The notes beneath the pieces are model-generated. The model saw only the letters and a list, made by a program, of their open reading frames with translations, had not been told where the DNA came from and searched no databases. From positions 1 through 64,000 of the forward strand of contig NZ_CP045670.1 of assembly GCF_017161325.1 (NCBI RefSeq): a stretch of DNA of 64,000 nucleotides, given 5' to 3'. The position numbers and the translations under genes are program-made. Shown here piece after piece: positions 1-8,400 of this stretch (within the stretch, counting starts at the first letter, position 1; each line of letters starts with the position of its first letter). Origin of the DNA: Treponema pedis. Lineage in GTDB: Bacteria; Spirochaetota; Spirochaetia; Treponematales; Treponemataceae.

Positions 1-1389
1 ATGAGTGAATGGAACTACGAACTTTTTTGGGACGAGATTATTTCTCAATTTAAAAATGAATTACAGGAAGCGTCTTTTTCGATGTTTTTCGCAGTTATAA
101 GATACAAAGCTTCAACAAAAACATCAATAATCATTGAGGTACCCTCACAGTTTATAAAAATTCAAATCATGCAAAGATACCAGGCGGATATAGAACGCAA
201 GCTTTTGGAAATTTCAGGACAAAAATTGTTGGTCGAATTCGAGGTAAGCACGGTACCTATAACAAACAGCCAAAATGAACCCGAAGAAGATACACATTCT
301 TTAAATACAAAAACAATCGTTAAACCGGCTCCGAAAAAAAACGAAAGCAGAGGTGCTCATCCGAGTTTAAACGAGGATTATAATTTTGATGATTTTATTG
401 TAGGCCCCAACAACAACTTTGCCGTTAATGCCGCTCTTGCAATCACAAAAAATCCGGGGACATCGTATAACCCGTTTTTAATTTACGGAGGCGTAGGACT
501 CGGAAAAACCCACTTAATGCAGGCTATAGGCAATGATATTTGGAAAAATACAAAACTCAAAGTAATTTACGTAACCGCCGAAAATTTTACAAACGAATTT
601 GTAGAATGTGTTCAAAAAAAAGCAATGCCCTCATTTAAAAGTAAATACCGTACGGCGGACATACTTTTAATAGACGATATTCACTTCTTTCAAGGAAAGG
701 CGGAAACCCAAGAAGAGCTTTTTCATACCTTTAACGAACTTTACGAAAGAAACAAACAAATAGTATTTACCTGCGACCGTCCGCCTTCGGAATTAAAAAA
801 CCTTTCAAAAAGGCTTCAATCAAGATTTGAACGCGGTTTAAACGTTGATTTACAAACTCCCGGCTTTGAAACACGCTGTGCAATTCTTTTAAAAAAACTT
901 GAAAAACGCAGTGTAAAAATACCTGAGAAAGTCGTACAAATGGTTGCAAAAAACGTTTCTTCCAATGTTCGTGATTTGGAAGCAGCTCTTACAAAGCTGA
1001 TAGCTTATGCCGAACTTACTAAAAAAGAGATAACGGAAGCCCTGGCCCAAAATTTACTTCGCGACTTTTTCGGCTCTACACGGCAGCGCAATGTAAGCGT
1101 CGATATTATTCAAAAAACCGTTGCCGATTATTTCCGCATTTCCATTTCGGACATAAAAGGCAAAAAACGAACAAAGAGCTTTGCATATCCGAGGCAAATT
1201 GCCATGTATTTATGCAGAAAAATGACGGAATGTTCTACAACCGAACTCGGAAATGAATTCGGCGGAAGGGACCATACAACAATTTTACACGGCTGTAATA
1301 AGGTGGAAGACCTTATGCGGGCGGACCCCGGTACGGAAACTACCATACATGAACTGCAAAAACAAATAAAAGAAAATATAAACAAATAA
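1..1389 (+). CDS. dnaA: Chromosomal replication initiator DnaA
   Basis: DnaA binds DnaA boxes at oriC, opens the origin and helps load the replicative helicase. The 462-aa protein has the full layout: domain I at about 1-80, a variable linker to about 125, an AAA+ core with Walker A GGVGLGKT (163-170) and Walker B LLIDDIHF (222-229), and a C-terminal DNA-binding domain with the DnaA signature GGRDHTT from residue 421. Length is normal for the family. The ATG is the first base of the window, so its promoter and any upstream oriC lie outside. The window probably starts at the conventional chromosome start. Confidence 0.98.
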   Translation: MSEWNYELFWDEIISQFKNELQEASFSMFFAVIRYKASTKTSIIIEVPSQFIKIQIMQRYQADIERKLLEISGQKLLVEFEVSTVPITNSQNEPEEDTHSLNTKTIVKPAPKKNESRGAHPSLNEDYNFDDFIVGPNNNFAVNAALAITKNPGTSYNPFLIYGGVGLGKTHLMQAIGNDIWKNTKLKVIYVTAENFTNEFVECVQKKAMPSFKSKYRTADILLIDDIHFFQGKAETQEELFHTFNELYERNKQIVFTCDRPPSELKNLSKRLQSRFERGLNVDLQTPGFETRCAILLKKLEKRSVKIPEKVVQMVAKNVSSNVRDLEAALTKLIAYAELTKKEITEALAQNLLRDFFGSTRQRNVSVDIIQKTVADYFRISISDIKGKKRTKSFAYPRQIAMYLCRKMTECSTTELGNEFGGRDHTTILHGCNKVEDLMRADPGTETTIHELQKQIKENINK

Positions 1390-1423
1390 AACCGCACAAC
1401 TGGGTTCAATCCGATAAATACTC

Positions 1424-1452
1424 TTGACTTTTCTTTAAAAATATAGTAATTT
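1424..1452 (+). promoter_or_regulatory. Probable sigma70 promoter of the tmRNA gene
   Basis: TTGACT at 1424-1429 and TAATTT at 1447-1452 are separated by 17 bp and lie just upstream of the mature tmRNA 5' end at 1468. The -10 is weak; a TATAGT at 1442-1447 is a better hexamer but badly spaced. Confidence 0.45.
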
Positions 1453-1467
1453 TAATCAACTATCTTT

Positions 1468-1816
1468 GGGGATGTTCCGGTTTCGACCGGAAAGACGGAG
1501 GCTTAGGCTGCAGGCGGAGTGCCGACCTCCAGATTCGGCAAAAATTATAACTGCCGAAAATAACGACAGTTTCGATTACGCCTTAGCTGCATAATCGCGG
1601 AACCTGCACTGCACTGCTCCGAGCGGAGCAAGGTTCCGACGCTGACCGGAGCTTAGCTTTTTAACGGTGTGCAAACGTTAAAAGGGACTTTTTTTGCAAT
1701 AAGGATTCGACGCTTGCGGTGCTGCTACCGAATCCCGACAATTACCTCGCACCGATAAGCCTGTAGATGCTTCTGATTCCCTTTTCGGGACGGGGGTTCA
1801 ATTCCCCCCATCTCCA
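1468..1816 (+). ncRNA. ssrA: Transfer-messenger RNA (tmRNA)
   Basis: tmRNA works with SmpB to rescue stalled ribosomes and tags the nascent peptide for proteolysis. The 5' end GGGGATG pairs with CATCTCC at 1809-1815, forming the tRNA-like acceptor stem, and the 3' end has a T-arm-like GGTTCAATTCC. The tag reading frame at 1553-1594 encodes AENNDSFDYALAA and then a stop, with the usual ALAA proteolysis signal. The base after the stem is A (1816), followed by AACC rather than CCA, so CCA is presumably added after transcription. It lies between dnaA and arcA. Confidence 0.96.
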
Positions 1817-1837
1817 AACCTTACACTTTTAAACGTA

Positions 1838-1868
1838 CCGCAAAATCTGCGGCTGACTGCAATTTTTT
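1838..1868 (+). terminator. Possible tmRNA terminator
   Basis: A short hairpin CCGCA/TGCGG (1838-1842 / 1848-1852) is followed ten bases later by a T6 tract. It is weak; the stronger hairpin at 1892-1926 may serve instead. Confidence 0.3.
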
Positions 1869-1891
1869 ACTATACAGTTAAACCGATTAAA

Positions 1892-1926
1892 AACCCTTCC
1901 GATTGGCATAAACAGTCGGAAGGGTT
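1892..1926. terminator. Bidirectional terminator between ssrA and arcA
   Basis: An 11-bp perfect inverted repeat (AACCCTTCCGA at 1892-1902, TCGGAAGGGTT at 1916-1926) has T-rich sequence on the exit side in both directions. It sits five bases past the arcA stop codon. Confidence 0.8.
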
Positions 1927-1930
1927 TTAT

Positions 1931-3160
1931 TTACAAATCTTCACGGAATAAAGGCATACTCATACATCTCGGGCCGCCTCTTCCTCTGGAAATTTCGGCA
2001 CTCGGTATTTCTACAACTTTTATTCCCTTTTTAAGCAACAGTTCATTCGTAATATCGTTGCGGTCATAAACGATTACCGTACCCGGTTTTATACAAAGAG
2101 TGTTGGAACCGTCATTCCACTGTTCACGTTCGGCTGCAATTTTATCGCCGCCCGCGCATTGTATTAAATCCACAGCTTTTGTACCCGTGTGTTTCGCAAG
2201 AATATTTTTTAACTCATCTTGAATAAACTCTACATGAAGTTCTCCGTCTTTTGCTCCGCGCGTTATTTCAAAAACTTCCAACGGCCCCAATATTCCGGGG
2301 TGTATTGTAAATTTATCATAATCTATTTGAGTAAATACCGTATCCAAATGCATAAAGGCCCTCTTTGCCGGTATTTTAAAAGCAAGAACGGTTTCTATTG
2401 AAGATTTTCGTTTAAAAAAGACATTGTGAGCCAATACTTCTATAGCGGAAGCCGTAGTACGCTGCGAAATTCCTATAGCCAATACCTTTTTGCTTATATT
2501 AAGAATATCGCCGCCTTCAATATTGTCGGCAGTATAACGGTCATAAAATTTTTCGACCTTACCCGCATAATCTTTATGATAGTTAAAAATATATTCCCCG
2601 TAAATGGTTTCGCGGCAGCGTGTCAGGGAAAACATTTTATGTAAACTTACACCGTTACCTATGCATGCAAAAGGGTCCCGCGTAAAATATAAATTAGGCA
2701 TAGGGTCTACCAATAAACTGTCTTTATCCAAAACCCTGGAGGTTAAAGAATTGGGATTTGTTACTCCCAGCTCCCTTACCTTTATACCTGCCATTGTTTT
2801 TAAAATCAAAGCCTTAGAATCTTTTATACCGTTAAGAAAATCAAAAAGAGCCTTTTTATAAAATTCCGATGTAACACCCGCTTCATCTATATATTGCAAT
2901 AAAAATTTTTCACGTATTTCAGAGCTTTGAGCAAGCACATCTTTTGCCAAATCTTCAAGATAAACAACCTCTACTCCATTTTCTCTTAATTTAGCCGCAA
3001 ATTCGTCATGTTCTTTTTGTGCATTTTTTAAAAACGGAATATCATCGAACAACAGTTCTTCAAGAGTATCGGGGGTAAGATTTAATAACTCATCATCGGG
3101 TCTGTGAAGCAACACTTTTTTCAACTGCCCTATTTCGCTGGTAACATGAATCGGGTTCAT
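1931..3160 (-). CDS. arcA: Arginine deiminase
   Basis: ArcA hydrolyses arginine to citrulline and ammonia in the cytoplasm, the first step of the arginine deiminase pathway, which gives ATP and raises pH. The 409-aa length is typical. Family motifs are present in order: LTPDTLEELLFDDIPF near the N-terminus, NLYFTRDPFA, NIEGGDIL, HLDTVFTQ, and the C-terminal GRGGPRCMSMPL with the catalytic cysteine at residue 399. A clear AAGGAG ribosome site precedes the ATG. It is transcribed alone; the rest of the pathway (arcB, arcC, transporter) is not in this window. Confidence 0.97.
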   Translation of the reverse strand: MNPIHVTSEIGQLKKVLLHRPDDELLNLTPDTLEELLFDDIPFLKNAQKEHDEFAAKLRENGVEVVYLEDLAKDVLAQSSEIREKFLLQYIDEAGVTSEFYKKALFDFLNGIKDSKALILKTMAGIKVRELGVTNPNSLTSRVLDKDSLLVDPMPNLYFTRDPFACIGNGVSLHKMFSLTRCRETIYGEYIFNYHKDYAGKVEKFYDRYTADNIEGGDILNISKKVLAIGISQRTTASAIEVLAHNVFFKRKSSIETVLAFKIPAKRAFMHLDTVFTQIDYDKFTIHPGILGPLEVFEITRGAKDGELHVEFIQDELKNILAKHTGTKAVDLIQCAGGDKIAAEREQWNDGSNTLCIKPGTVIVYDRNDITNELLLKKGIKVVEIPSAEISRGRGGPRCMSMPLFREDL

Positions 3161-3198
3161 ATTGGTCTCCTTATATCTATATTATATTATAGGTCAAT

Positions 3199-3227
3199 AT
3201 TGTACAAAATAAAATAAAAAAATGCAA
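3199..3227 (-). promoter_or_regulatory. Probable arcA promoter
   Basis: On the minus strand, TTGCAT (3222-3227) and TACAAT (3199-3204) are 17 bp apart, about 40 bp upstream of the arcA start codon. Confidence 0.5.
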
Positions 3228-3281
3228 GTCCGAAATATAAATAAAGTATTTATAAAAATAAAAATTTTTACTTAAAAGGTA

Positions 3282-3310
3282 TTGACATTTATTTTGAAAT
3301 TCTGTATATT
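3282..3310 (+). promoter_or_regulatory. Strong sigma70 promoter of a candidate small RNA
   Basis: TTGACA at 3282-3287 and TATATT at 3305-3310 have exact 17-bp spacing. The expected transcript start is near A3317. No start codon with a ribosome site follows before the terminator at 3351-3390. Confidence 0.75.
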
Positions 3311-3316
3311 GTATTC

Positions 3317-3390
3317 ACACACAGAAAATACACACTATTATTCTATTCACAAGCTGCCCTTTCTCCTCCTTTTCGGGCAGCTTCCTTTTT
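3317..3390 (+). ncRNA. Candidate 74-nt small RNA with an anti-Shine-Dalgarno-like loop
   Basis: A near-consensus promoter ends at 3310, and a strong intrinsic terminator follows about 40 nt into the predicted transcript: stem AAGCTGCCC (3351-3359) with GGGCAGCTT (3375-3383), then a T-run to 3390. The CA-rich 5' part looks unstructured. The 15-nt loop TTTCTCCTCCTTTTC contains CTCCTCCTT, which is complementary to AAGGAGGAG and resembles the 16S rRNA 3' tail. asnS has its own promoter downstream, so this is unlikely to be an asnS leader. It could be a regulator that covers ribosome sites. No homologue is recalled; expression is inferred. Confidence 0.6.
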
Positions 3391-3501
3391 ATTAAGCGGA
3401 ATATCCATTGTTTTATCTTTCCATAGAATAAATTCTTTTAAACGGTAAAAAATTAAAATAAAAAATAACAACTCTTATAAAACCGTTAAAAAACGGCAGC
3501 C

Positions 3502-3530
3502 TTGACACTTAAAGGATTCTAAAATATAAT
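3502..3530 (+). promoter_or_regulatory. Perfect consensus promoter of asnS
   Basis: TTGACA (3502-3507), 17 bp, TATAAT (3525-3530). The asnS ATG begins at 3541, so initiation about 7 nt after the -10 leaves only about 3 nt of 5' leader and no ribosome binding site. Confidence 0.85.
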
Positions 3531-3540
3531 ACTCCCCATT

Positions 3541-4962
3541 ATGATTGACTTAATAAAAGATATTTTAACCTCCGAACCTAAGGGCCAAACTATCGATGTT
3601 TACGGCTGGGTTCGCACAAAACGGGAAACTAAAAATTTAGTTTTTATCGAAATTAACGACGGGTCGTGTTTCGCTTCGATTCAAGCAGCTTTCGACCGCG
3701 AAAATAATCTCGATGAAAATACGGAAAACGTTTTAAAGAAAATTTCTACAGGCGCTTCCGTAAAAGTTTCGGGCAAATTAATTCCTTCTCCGGCTCAAGG
3801 TCAGGCCGTTGAAATCAAAGCGGAAAATATCAATTTGTTCGGTAATGCTCCCGTTGAAAATTATCCTTTACAAAAAAAGCGTCATACTTTTGAATTTTTG
3901 CGGGAGATTGCACATTTACGCCCGCGTACAAATACATTCGGTGCCGTTGCCAGAATGCGAAGTCAAATGGCTTATGCAATTCATGTATTTTTTCAAGAAC
4001 GCGGCTTTCAATATGTGCATACGCCGATAATTACAGGCTCCGACTGTGAAGGCGCAGGTGAAATGTTTCATGTTACAACTTTAGACATTGAAGAAACCGT
4101 AAAAAAGGCATTAAAAGAAAAATGCGAGCCTGAAAAATTCAGCATTGATTATTCACAGGATTTTTTCGGAAAACAAACAAACTTAACCGTTTCGGGACAG
4201 CTTGAAGGCGAAACTTATGCTACAGCCCTTTCGCGCATTTATACTTTCGGGCCTACTTTCCGTGCGGAAAATTCCAATACTACGCGCCATTTATCGGAGT
4301 TTTGGATGATTGAACCTGAAATGTCATTTTTTACCATAAAAGAAAATATGCAGCTTGCCGAAGATTTTATCGTTTTCTTATTAAAATGGGCATTGGAAAA
4401 ATGCGGCGAAGATTTAAAATTTTTCGACGAAAGAATAAAACAAGGTCTTATCGATACGTTAAAGCATGTAGCGGAAACCCCGTTTACACGGCTTACATAT
4501 ACCGAAGCGGTTGCGGAACTCGAAAAGCATAAAGATAAATTTGAATTTAAGCCGTATTGGGGCTGCGACTTACAAAGCGAGCATGAAAGATTTTTAACGG
4601 AAGAAATTTACAAAGGGCCTGTAATCGTTACCGATTACCCTAAAGAAATAAAATCGTTTTATATGAAATTAAACGATGACGGAAAAACCGTACGCGGTAT
4701 GGACGTGCTTGTTCCGGGTTTGGGAGAAATTATAGGCGGCTCCGAACGCGAAGAAAATCTTGAAATTCTGCAAAACAGAATCAAAGAGCTTAAACTGCGC
4801 GAAGAAGATTATTGGTGGTACTTGGATTTACGCCGCTACGGCACGGTTCCTCATTCAGGCTTCGGCTTGGGATTTGAAAGACTCCTTTTATATGTTACGG
4901 GTATGGCAAATATTCGCGACGTTATTCCCTTCCCGCGTGCACCGAAATTGGCGGAATTTTAA
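3541..4962 (+). CDS. asnS: Asparaginyl-tRNA synthetase
   Basis: This class IIb synthetase charges tRNA-Asn with asparagine. The 473-aa length is typical. An N-terminal OB-fold anticodon-binding domain (about 1-110, with [13 protein letters not shown]) precedes the catalytic core, which has [20 protein letters not shown] (motif 2 region) and motif 3 [12 protein letters not shown] from residue 440. The terminal VIPFPRAP stretch separates AsnRS from AspRS. The ATG lies 10 nt after a perfect -10 box, so the mRNA is probably leaderless; the next in-frame Met is far inside the protein. The next gene follows after 50 bp. Confidence 0.97.
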   Translation: MIDLIKDILTSEPKGQTIDVYGWVRTKRETKNLVFIEINDGSCFASIQAAFDRENNLDENTENVLKKISTGASVKVSGKLIPSPAQGQAVEIKAENINLFGNAPVENYPLQKKRHTFEFLREIAHLRPRTNTFGAVARMRSQMAYAIHVFFQERGFQYVHTPIITGSDCEGAGEMFHVTTLDIEETVKKALKEKCEPEKFSIDYSQDFFGKQTNLTVSGQLEGETYATALSRIYTFGPTFRAENSNTTRHLSEFWMIEPEMSFFTIKENMQLAEDFIVFLLKWALEKCGEDLKFFDERIKQGLIDTLKHVAETPFTRLTYTEAVAELEKHKDKFEFKPYWGCDLQSEHERFLTEEIYKGPVIVTDYPKEIKSFYMKLNDDGKTVRGMDVLVPGLGEIIGGSEREENLEILQNRIKELKLREEDYWWYLDLRRYGTVPHSGFGLGFERLLLYVTGMANIRDVIPFPRAPKLAEF

Positions 4963-5012
4963 TTTTCCTTAATCGGAACATTATTTTAAATTTAAAAACC
5001 GGCGGAATAAAA

Positions 5013-6419
5013 ATGATAAAAGGCGGCAGAATTATTTTAAAATTTATTTTAATTTGTTTTGCCGCCGTTTTTATTTTTGCTTCAGCGTGTGCCGCCTTTC
5101 TTTTTAAATACGGTACCGATTTAAAAAATGCCGAACCTTTTTTTGTAACGGAAGAAAAAAAAGAAAATGCAAAAAAAGAGTTTTATAAAAAAATAAATTT
5201 TAAACCTCAACACGTTCATCTTAATTCCGTAGAAAATTTTTTACCGGTAAAAAACAATCTTAATTTAAATGCAGCATCTTATATTTTACTTGATGCAAAA
5301 ACGGGTACGATAATTTTACAACACAACGAAAACAAAGTAATACCTCCCGCCTCCCTTACAAAACTTGCCGCAATTTATACGCTTATGAAAAATAAAAAGT
5401 TTCAGGACGGAACAAAAATCGTAAAGCCCCCGAAAGAGGCATGGGCGGTTTTTTTGCCGCCCAATTCCGCGGAACTGGGGTTAGGAAAAGCACAGCAACT
5501 AAGCATAAAAGAATTACTTTTGGGAATGTCGGTGTGCTCCGGGAACGATGCCGCATTAGCCGCCGCAATAATTGCGGAAGGTTCGTCCGAAAAATTTGTA
5601 AATCTTATGAATTACGAAATGAAAAACTTAGGTTTGGAAAAAACTTACTTTACGGAACCTACCGGTTTAAGCGAAAAAAATAAGACAACCGCAAAAGAAT
5701 TTGCAGCGTTTTCACTTAGGTATGTCAATACCTATCCCGATAATTTAAAACAGCTTCATTCAATTGACGAAATAGAATATCCTTGCGAACACAATATGAT
5801 TATTAAAAAAAATAAAAACGGTCATATTGTAAAATACAGCCCTGTAAAAAAACTTGCGACAAATACTCTTTTAAAAAAAATAAAGGGCTGCGACGGTTTA
5901 AAAACCGGTTTTATTTATGAATCGGGCTTTAATATTTCGCTTACCGCCGAACGTAACGGAATGCGTTTTATTGCGGTAATCTTGGGCGGTGAAGGAAGCA
6001 GCATAAGCGAAGGAATTTCCATACGCGAAAAAAACGGAATTAAGATTATGGATTTTGCATTCGACAATTTTAAAACCGCAGATATTTCAAAAGAAAATAT
6101 TATAAACAAAAAAATTATAGTTTTAGGTTCCGAATTAAAAGCAAACCGCTCAGCGGTAAAACCTATTCTTGCATGTACCGATTTTTCGGAAAACCATTTA
6201 ACTCTTTTTAAAGACGACGAAAAGTATATTGAAAAAATTATAGAACTTCCGCAAACCGTAAATGCGCCGTTATATGCCGGACAAAGGTTAGGACAAATAA
6301 CATATAAAATAAAAAATTCAAGTATAATTTTAAAAACAATTCCGCTTATTTGCCCTGCCGATATAAAAGCAGGTTCGGAGTTCAGAAAAAAAATAGATAA
6401 ATTTTTAATGGGGAGTTAA
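5013..6419 (+). CDS. D-alanyl-D-alanine carboxypeptidase (PBP5/DacF type)
   Basis: This is a penicillin-binding serine peptidase that trims the terminal D-Ala from peptidoglycan stem peptides in the periplasm. An N-terminal membrane/signal segment covers about 10-33. All three active-site motifs are visible: SLTK (S114-K117), SGN (176-178) and KTG (297-299). A PBP5-type beta-rich C-terminal domain follows (about 350-460). No strong ribosome site precedes the ATG. The next gene starts four bases after the stop, with GGGGAG in the 3' end of this gene serving as its ribosome site, so the two are probably co-transcribed. Confidence 0.92.
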   Translation: MIKGGRIILKFILICFAAVFIFASACAAFLFKYGTDLKNAEPFFVTEEKKENAKKEFYKKINFKPQHVHLNSVENFLPVKNNLNLNAASYILLDAKTGTIILQHNENKVIPPASLTKLAAIYTLMKNKKFQDGTKIVKPPKEAWAVFLPPNSAELGLGKAQQLSIKELLLGMSVCSGNDAALAAAIIAEGSSEKFVNLMNYEMKNLGLEKTYFTEPTGLSEKNKTTAKEFAAFSLRYVNTYPDNLKQLHSIDEIEYPCEHNMIIKKNKNGHIVKYSPVKKLATNTLLKKIKGCDGLKTGFIYESGFNISLTAERNGMRFIAVILGGEGSSISEGISIREKNGIKIMDFAFDNFKTADISKENIINKKIIVLGSELKANRSAVKPILACTDFSENHLTLFKDDEKYIEKIIELPQTVNAPLYAGQRLGQITYKIKNSSIILKTIPLICPADIKAGSEFRKKIDKFLMGS

Positions 6420-6422
6420 TTT

Positions 6423-7044
6423 ATGTATATAAAAAAAACCTATGGAAATCGAAGCTAAGAGCATGGATATAATCGAACAAAGTATGAGCGACACCCGGTT
6501 TTCTCCTGAAGAAAAAATTATTGCAAAACGTATGATTCACACGACAGGCGATACCGATTATAGAAAAATAATCATTTTTAAAAATAATTTTGTACAGGCC
6601 GCAAAAAATGCAATGCAAAAAGGCCTTACAATTTTTACCGATACAAAAATGGTTTCAATAGGAATAAATAAACCCGCTCTTTTAAAAACAAAAAATAATC
6701 TTTTGTGCTTAATCGATGATGAAGAAGTTTTAGCACTTTCCGAAAAAAACGGTACAACCCGCTCTTCCGCAGCGGTAGATATAGCCGTAAAACGCGGTGC
6801 CGAAGCCTTTGTAATCGGAAATGCTCCTACAGCCTTATTCCGCCTTTTAGAATTGTGCAAAGAAAAAAAAGTTACCCCGGAATTTATAGCGGGAGTTCCG
6901 GTAGGCTTTGTAGGTGCGGCGGAATCCAAAGAAGCCTTACGCAAGGAAAACTTTCCTCAAATTTCCACGGAGGGAACAAAGGGCGGAAGTAATGTTGCAG
7001 CTTCAATTATAAATGCTTTATTATATATGCTGGTAGAAAGATAA
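6423..7044 (+). pseudogene. cbiC: Precorrin-8X methylmutase, out of frame at an A8 tract
   Basis: CbiC/CobH moves the C11 methyl group to C12, giving cobyrinic or hydrogenobyrinic acid in corrin-ring synthesis. The intact 200-aa frame runs 6442-7044 and carries RMIHTTGD with the catalytic histidine (H33), then the family stretch FTDTKMVSIGI. The best ribosome site (GGGGAG, 6411-6416) fits the ATG at 6423, which opens another frame and stops after 11 codons. With one A fewer in the A8 tract (6431-6438), that ATG reads MYIKKPMEIEAKSM, the expected family N-terminus. So the gene is either interrupted, read by slippage, or wrongly assembled. Initiation at ATG 6442 would lose only six residues but has no ribosome site. 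No other corrin-synthesis gene is in the window. Confidence 0.85.
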
Positions 7045-7123
7045 TTGACAACCTCGCATTAAAATCGCAGGCTACGGTTTACAGCCCGAAACGGATTAAA
7101 CCCTCCCGAACGAATAAACCGCA

Positions 7124-8161
7124 TTATAAAATTTCTCCTTGAGTCCAATGCCAAAGAGGCTTTGAAAGGGAAGATGAAAAAGTTTGTACGCGGTTAAAAT
7201 CCGGAAGCCAATCATCAGAAGGAACAAGTTCTTGATAAAAACCGTTGTCTATTTTTAATGCCGATAAAAAATTTCTTAAAATTATGTCCTCAGAATTTTT
7301 AAGCATTCGGTTTTCAAAAAGAGAAACGAACTTTGCTTTAGGGTTTGCCTTTATAGGAGTATATTGCGTCATAAGGGAAAGCAAGGCTTTGTCTTTTAAG
7401 TTTTGCGAAAACCATTTTAAAACGGCCTTGGTATCTTCCATACGTGAAGGCAGAGCCAAATGCCTGACGATTACTCCGGAAACAAGTTTTCCGAAAGGGT
7501 ATCTTATATCATCGGTATATTCCAATTTTAAAGGAGATATTTCAGCCATTTTTAAAATTGCTTTTAACGCCGTTTCAGGATAGTCGGGAGCTTTAAAAAC
7601 TTGATAAGAAATTTCAGGGTTTAATGTTTTTAAATCCGGAAGCCAGCCGTCAACACAATCCGATAAAAGCCCTATAGCCTCTTCCGTTTCGTAAGCGGAA
7701 GAATTCCATACAACGGGAATATTCAGTCCTCTTTTTTTTGCAAGACTTAGTCCTGCCGCAATTGCAGGAATTGCATGGCTTCCTGTTACAATGTTTATGT
7801 TTTCGGCATTATTCGACTGTAAAAGCAAACAAATATCCGAAAACTCTTTTAGGGTTACACCCCTTCCAGTTTCCTCTTGCGATATTTGGTAATTTTGACA
7901 AAACGAACAGCGCAAATTGCAGCCCGTTATAAAAATCGTTCCCGAGCCGGTTTTTCCGGTTACGGGAGGCTCTTCTCCAAAATGAAGCCCCGCCCATGCG
8001 ACCCTCAATAAATTCGTTTCTTTACAAAAACCCGTTTTTCCGGCATTACGGTTTACTTTACATCGTTTAGGACATAAAATACAGCTTTCATATTCTTTAA
8101 AAATAAATTCGTCGGACGTTAAAGAGTCTAAGGTACAAGAAGGCACAAAAAAATTCCCCAT
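7124..8161 (-). CDS. PflX-type radical SAM protein (PflA-like)
   Basis: The protein resembles the PflX branch of the pyruvate formate-lyase activase family; its substrate is unknown. Numbered from ATG 8161, it has an N-terminal cysteine cluster (C27, C30, C34, C46), then CNLRCSFC, the CX3CX2C [4Fe-4S]/SAM motif (C81, C85, C88). The stretch LHFGEEPPVTGKTGSGTIF is typical of this subfamily. I chose ATG 8161 over an upstream ATG at 8185 because a TTGTAT-N17-TATATT promoter ends eight bases before it, which would make the mRNA leaderless. The upstream Met would lie inside the promoter. Confidence 0.85.
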   Translation of the reverse strand: MGNFFVPSCTLDSLTSDEFIFKEYESCILCPKRCKVNRNAGKTGFCKETNLLRVAWAGLHFGEEPPVTGKTGSGTIFITGCNLRCSFCQNYQISQEETGRGVTLKEFSDICLLLQSNNAENINIVTGSHAIPAIAAGLSLAKKRGLNIPVVWNSSAYETEEAIGLLSDCVDGWLPDLKTLNPEISYQVFKAPDYPETALKAILKMAEISPLKLEYTDDIRYPFGKLVSGVIVRHLALPSRMEDTKAVLKWFSQNLKDKALLSLMTQYTPIKANPKAKFVSLFENRMLKNSEDIILRNFLSALKIDNGFYQELVPSDDWLPDFNRVQTFSSSLSKPLWHWTQGEIL

Positions 8162-8169
8162 AAGAAATG

Positions 8170-8198
8170 AATATATAAGATACACGGCAAAAATACAA
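8170..8198 (-). promoter_or_regulatory. Promoter of the PflX-type gene
   Basis: Minus strand: TTGTAT (8193-8198), 17 bp, TATATT (8170-8175). The start codon is eight bases downstream, so a leaderless transcript is expected. Confidence 0.6.
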
Positions 8199-8337
8199 GA
8201 GCGGAGAAACTAATTATAAATAAAAAATCGATTTTAAGTTATCGATATGCTACTAGACCAAAAGAAAAGAAACGCTTATACTATTGGTGTATCAGGTGTA
8301 TAAAAAAGTAATTTTCAATTAAGGAGAACTTGACAAA

Positions 8338-8400
8338 ATGAAAGAAAAGTGTATAACCTACCCCCCCCCCCCCCCCCCCAACCGGGAGATAATAAAATGA
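8338..8400 (+). CDS. 20-codon leader ORF containing a C19 tract
   Basis: A good AAGGAG ribosome site (8321-8326) precedes ATG 8338. The frame encodes 20 residues, six of them consecutive prolines from the poly-C tract at 8361-8379. It stops at TGA 8398-8400, overlapping the chemoreceptor ATG (8397-8399) as ATGA, an arrangement suited to translational coupling. With 20 or 17 Cs this frame would run directly into the chemoreceptor frame and give an N-terminally extended receptor. The tract therefore looks like a slippage switch; the true tract length in the cell population is unknown. Confidence 0.55.
   Translation: MKEKCITYPPPPPPNREIIK
8361..8379 (+). repeat. Poly-C tract (C19)
   Basis: Nineteen consecutive C residues lie between a ribosome site/ATG and the chemoreceptor start. 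Tracts of this kind are hypermutable by slipped-strand mispairing in many bacteria, and poly-G tracts vary in T. pallidum. The assembled length is also the least reliable part of such a sequence. Confidence 0.9.

Noticed and set aside
1390..1467. Replication origin downstream of dnaA
   Set aside because: Only about 80 bp separate dnaA from the tmRNA gene, and no clustered DnaA boxes are visible; the origin is more likely upstream, outside the window.
8349..8396. GTG start for the chemoreceptor with an N-terminal poly-proline stretch
   Set aside because: No ribosome site fits GTG 8349, while GGGAG fits ATG 8397 and AAGGAG fits the leader ATG 8338.
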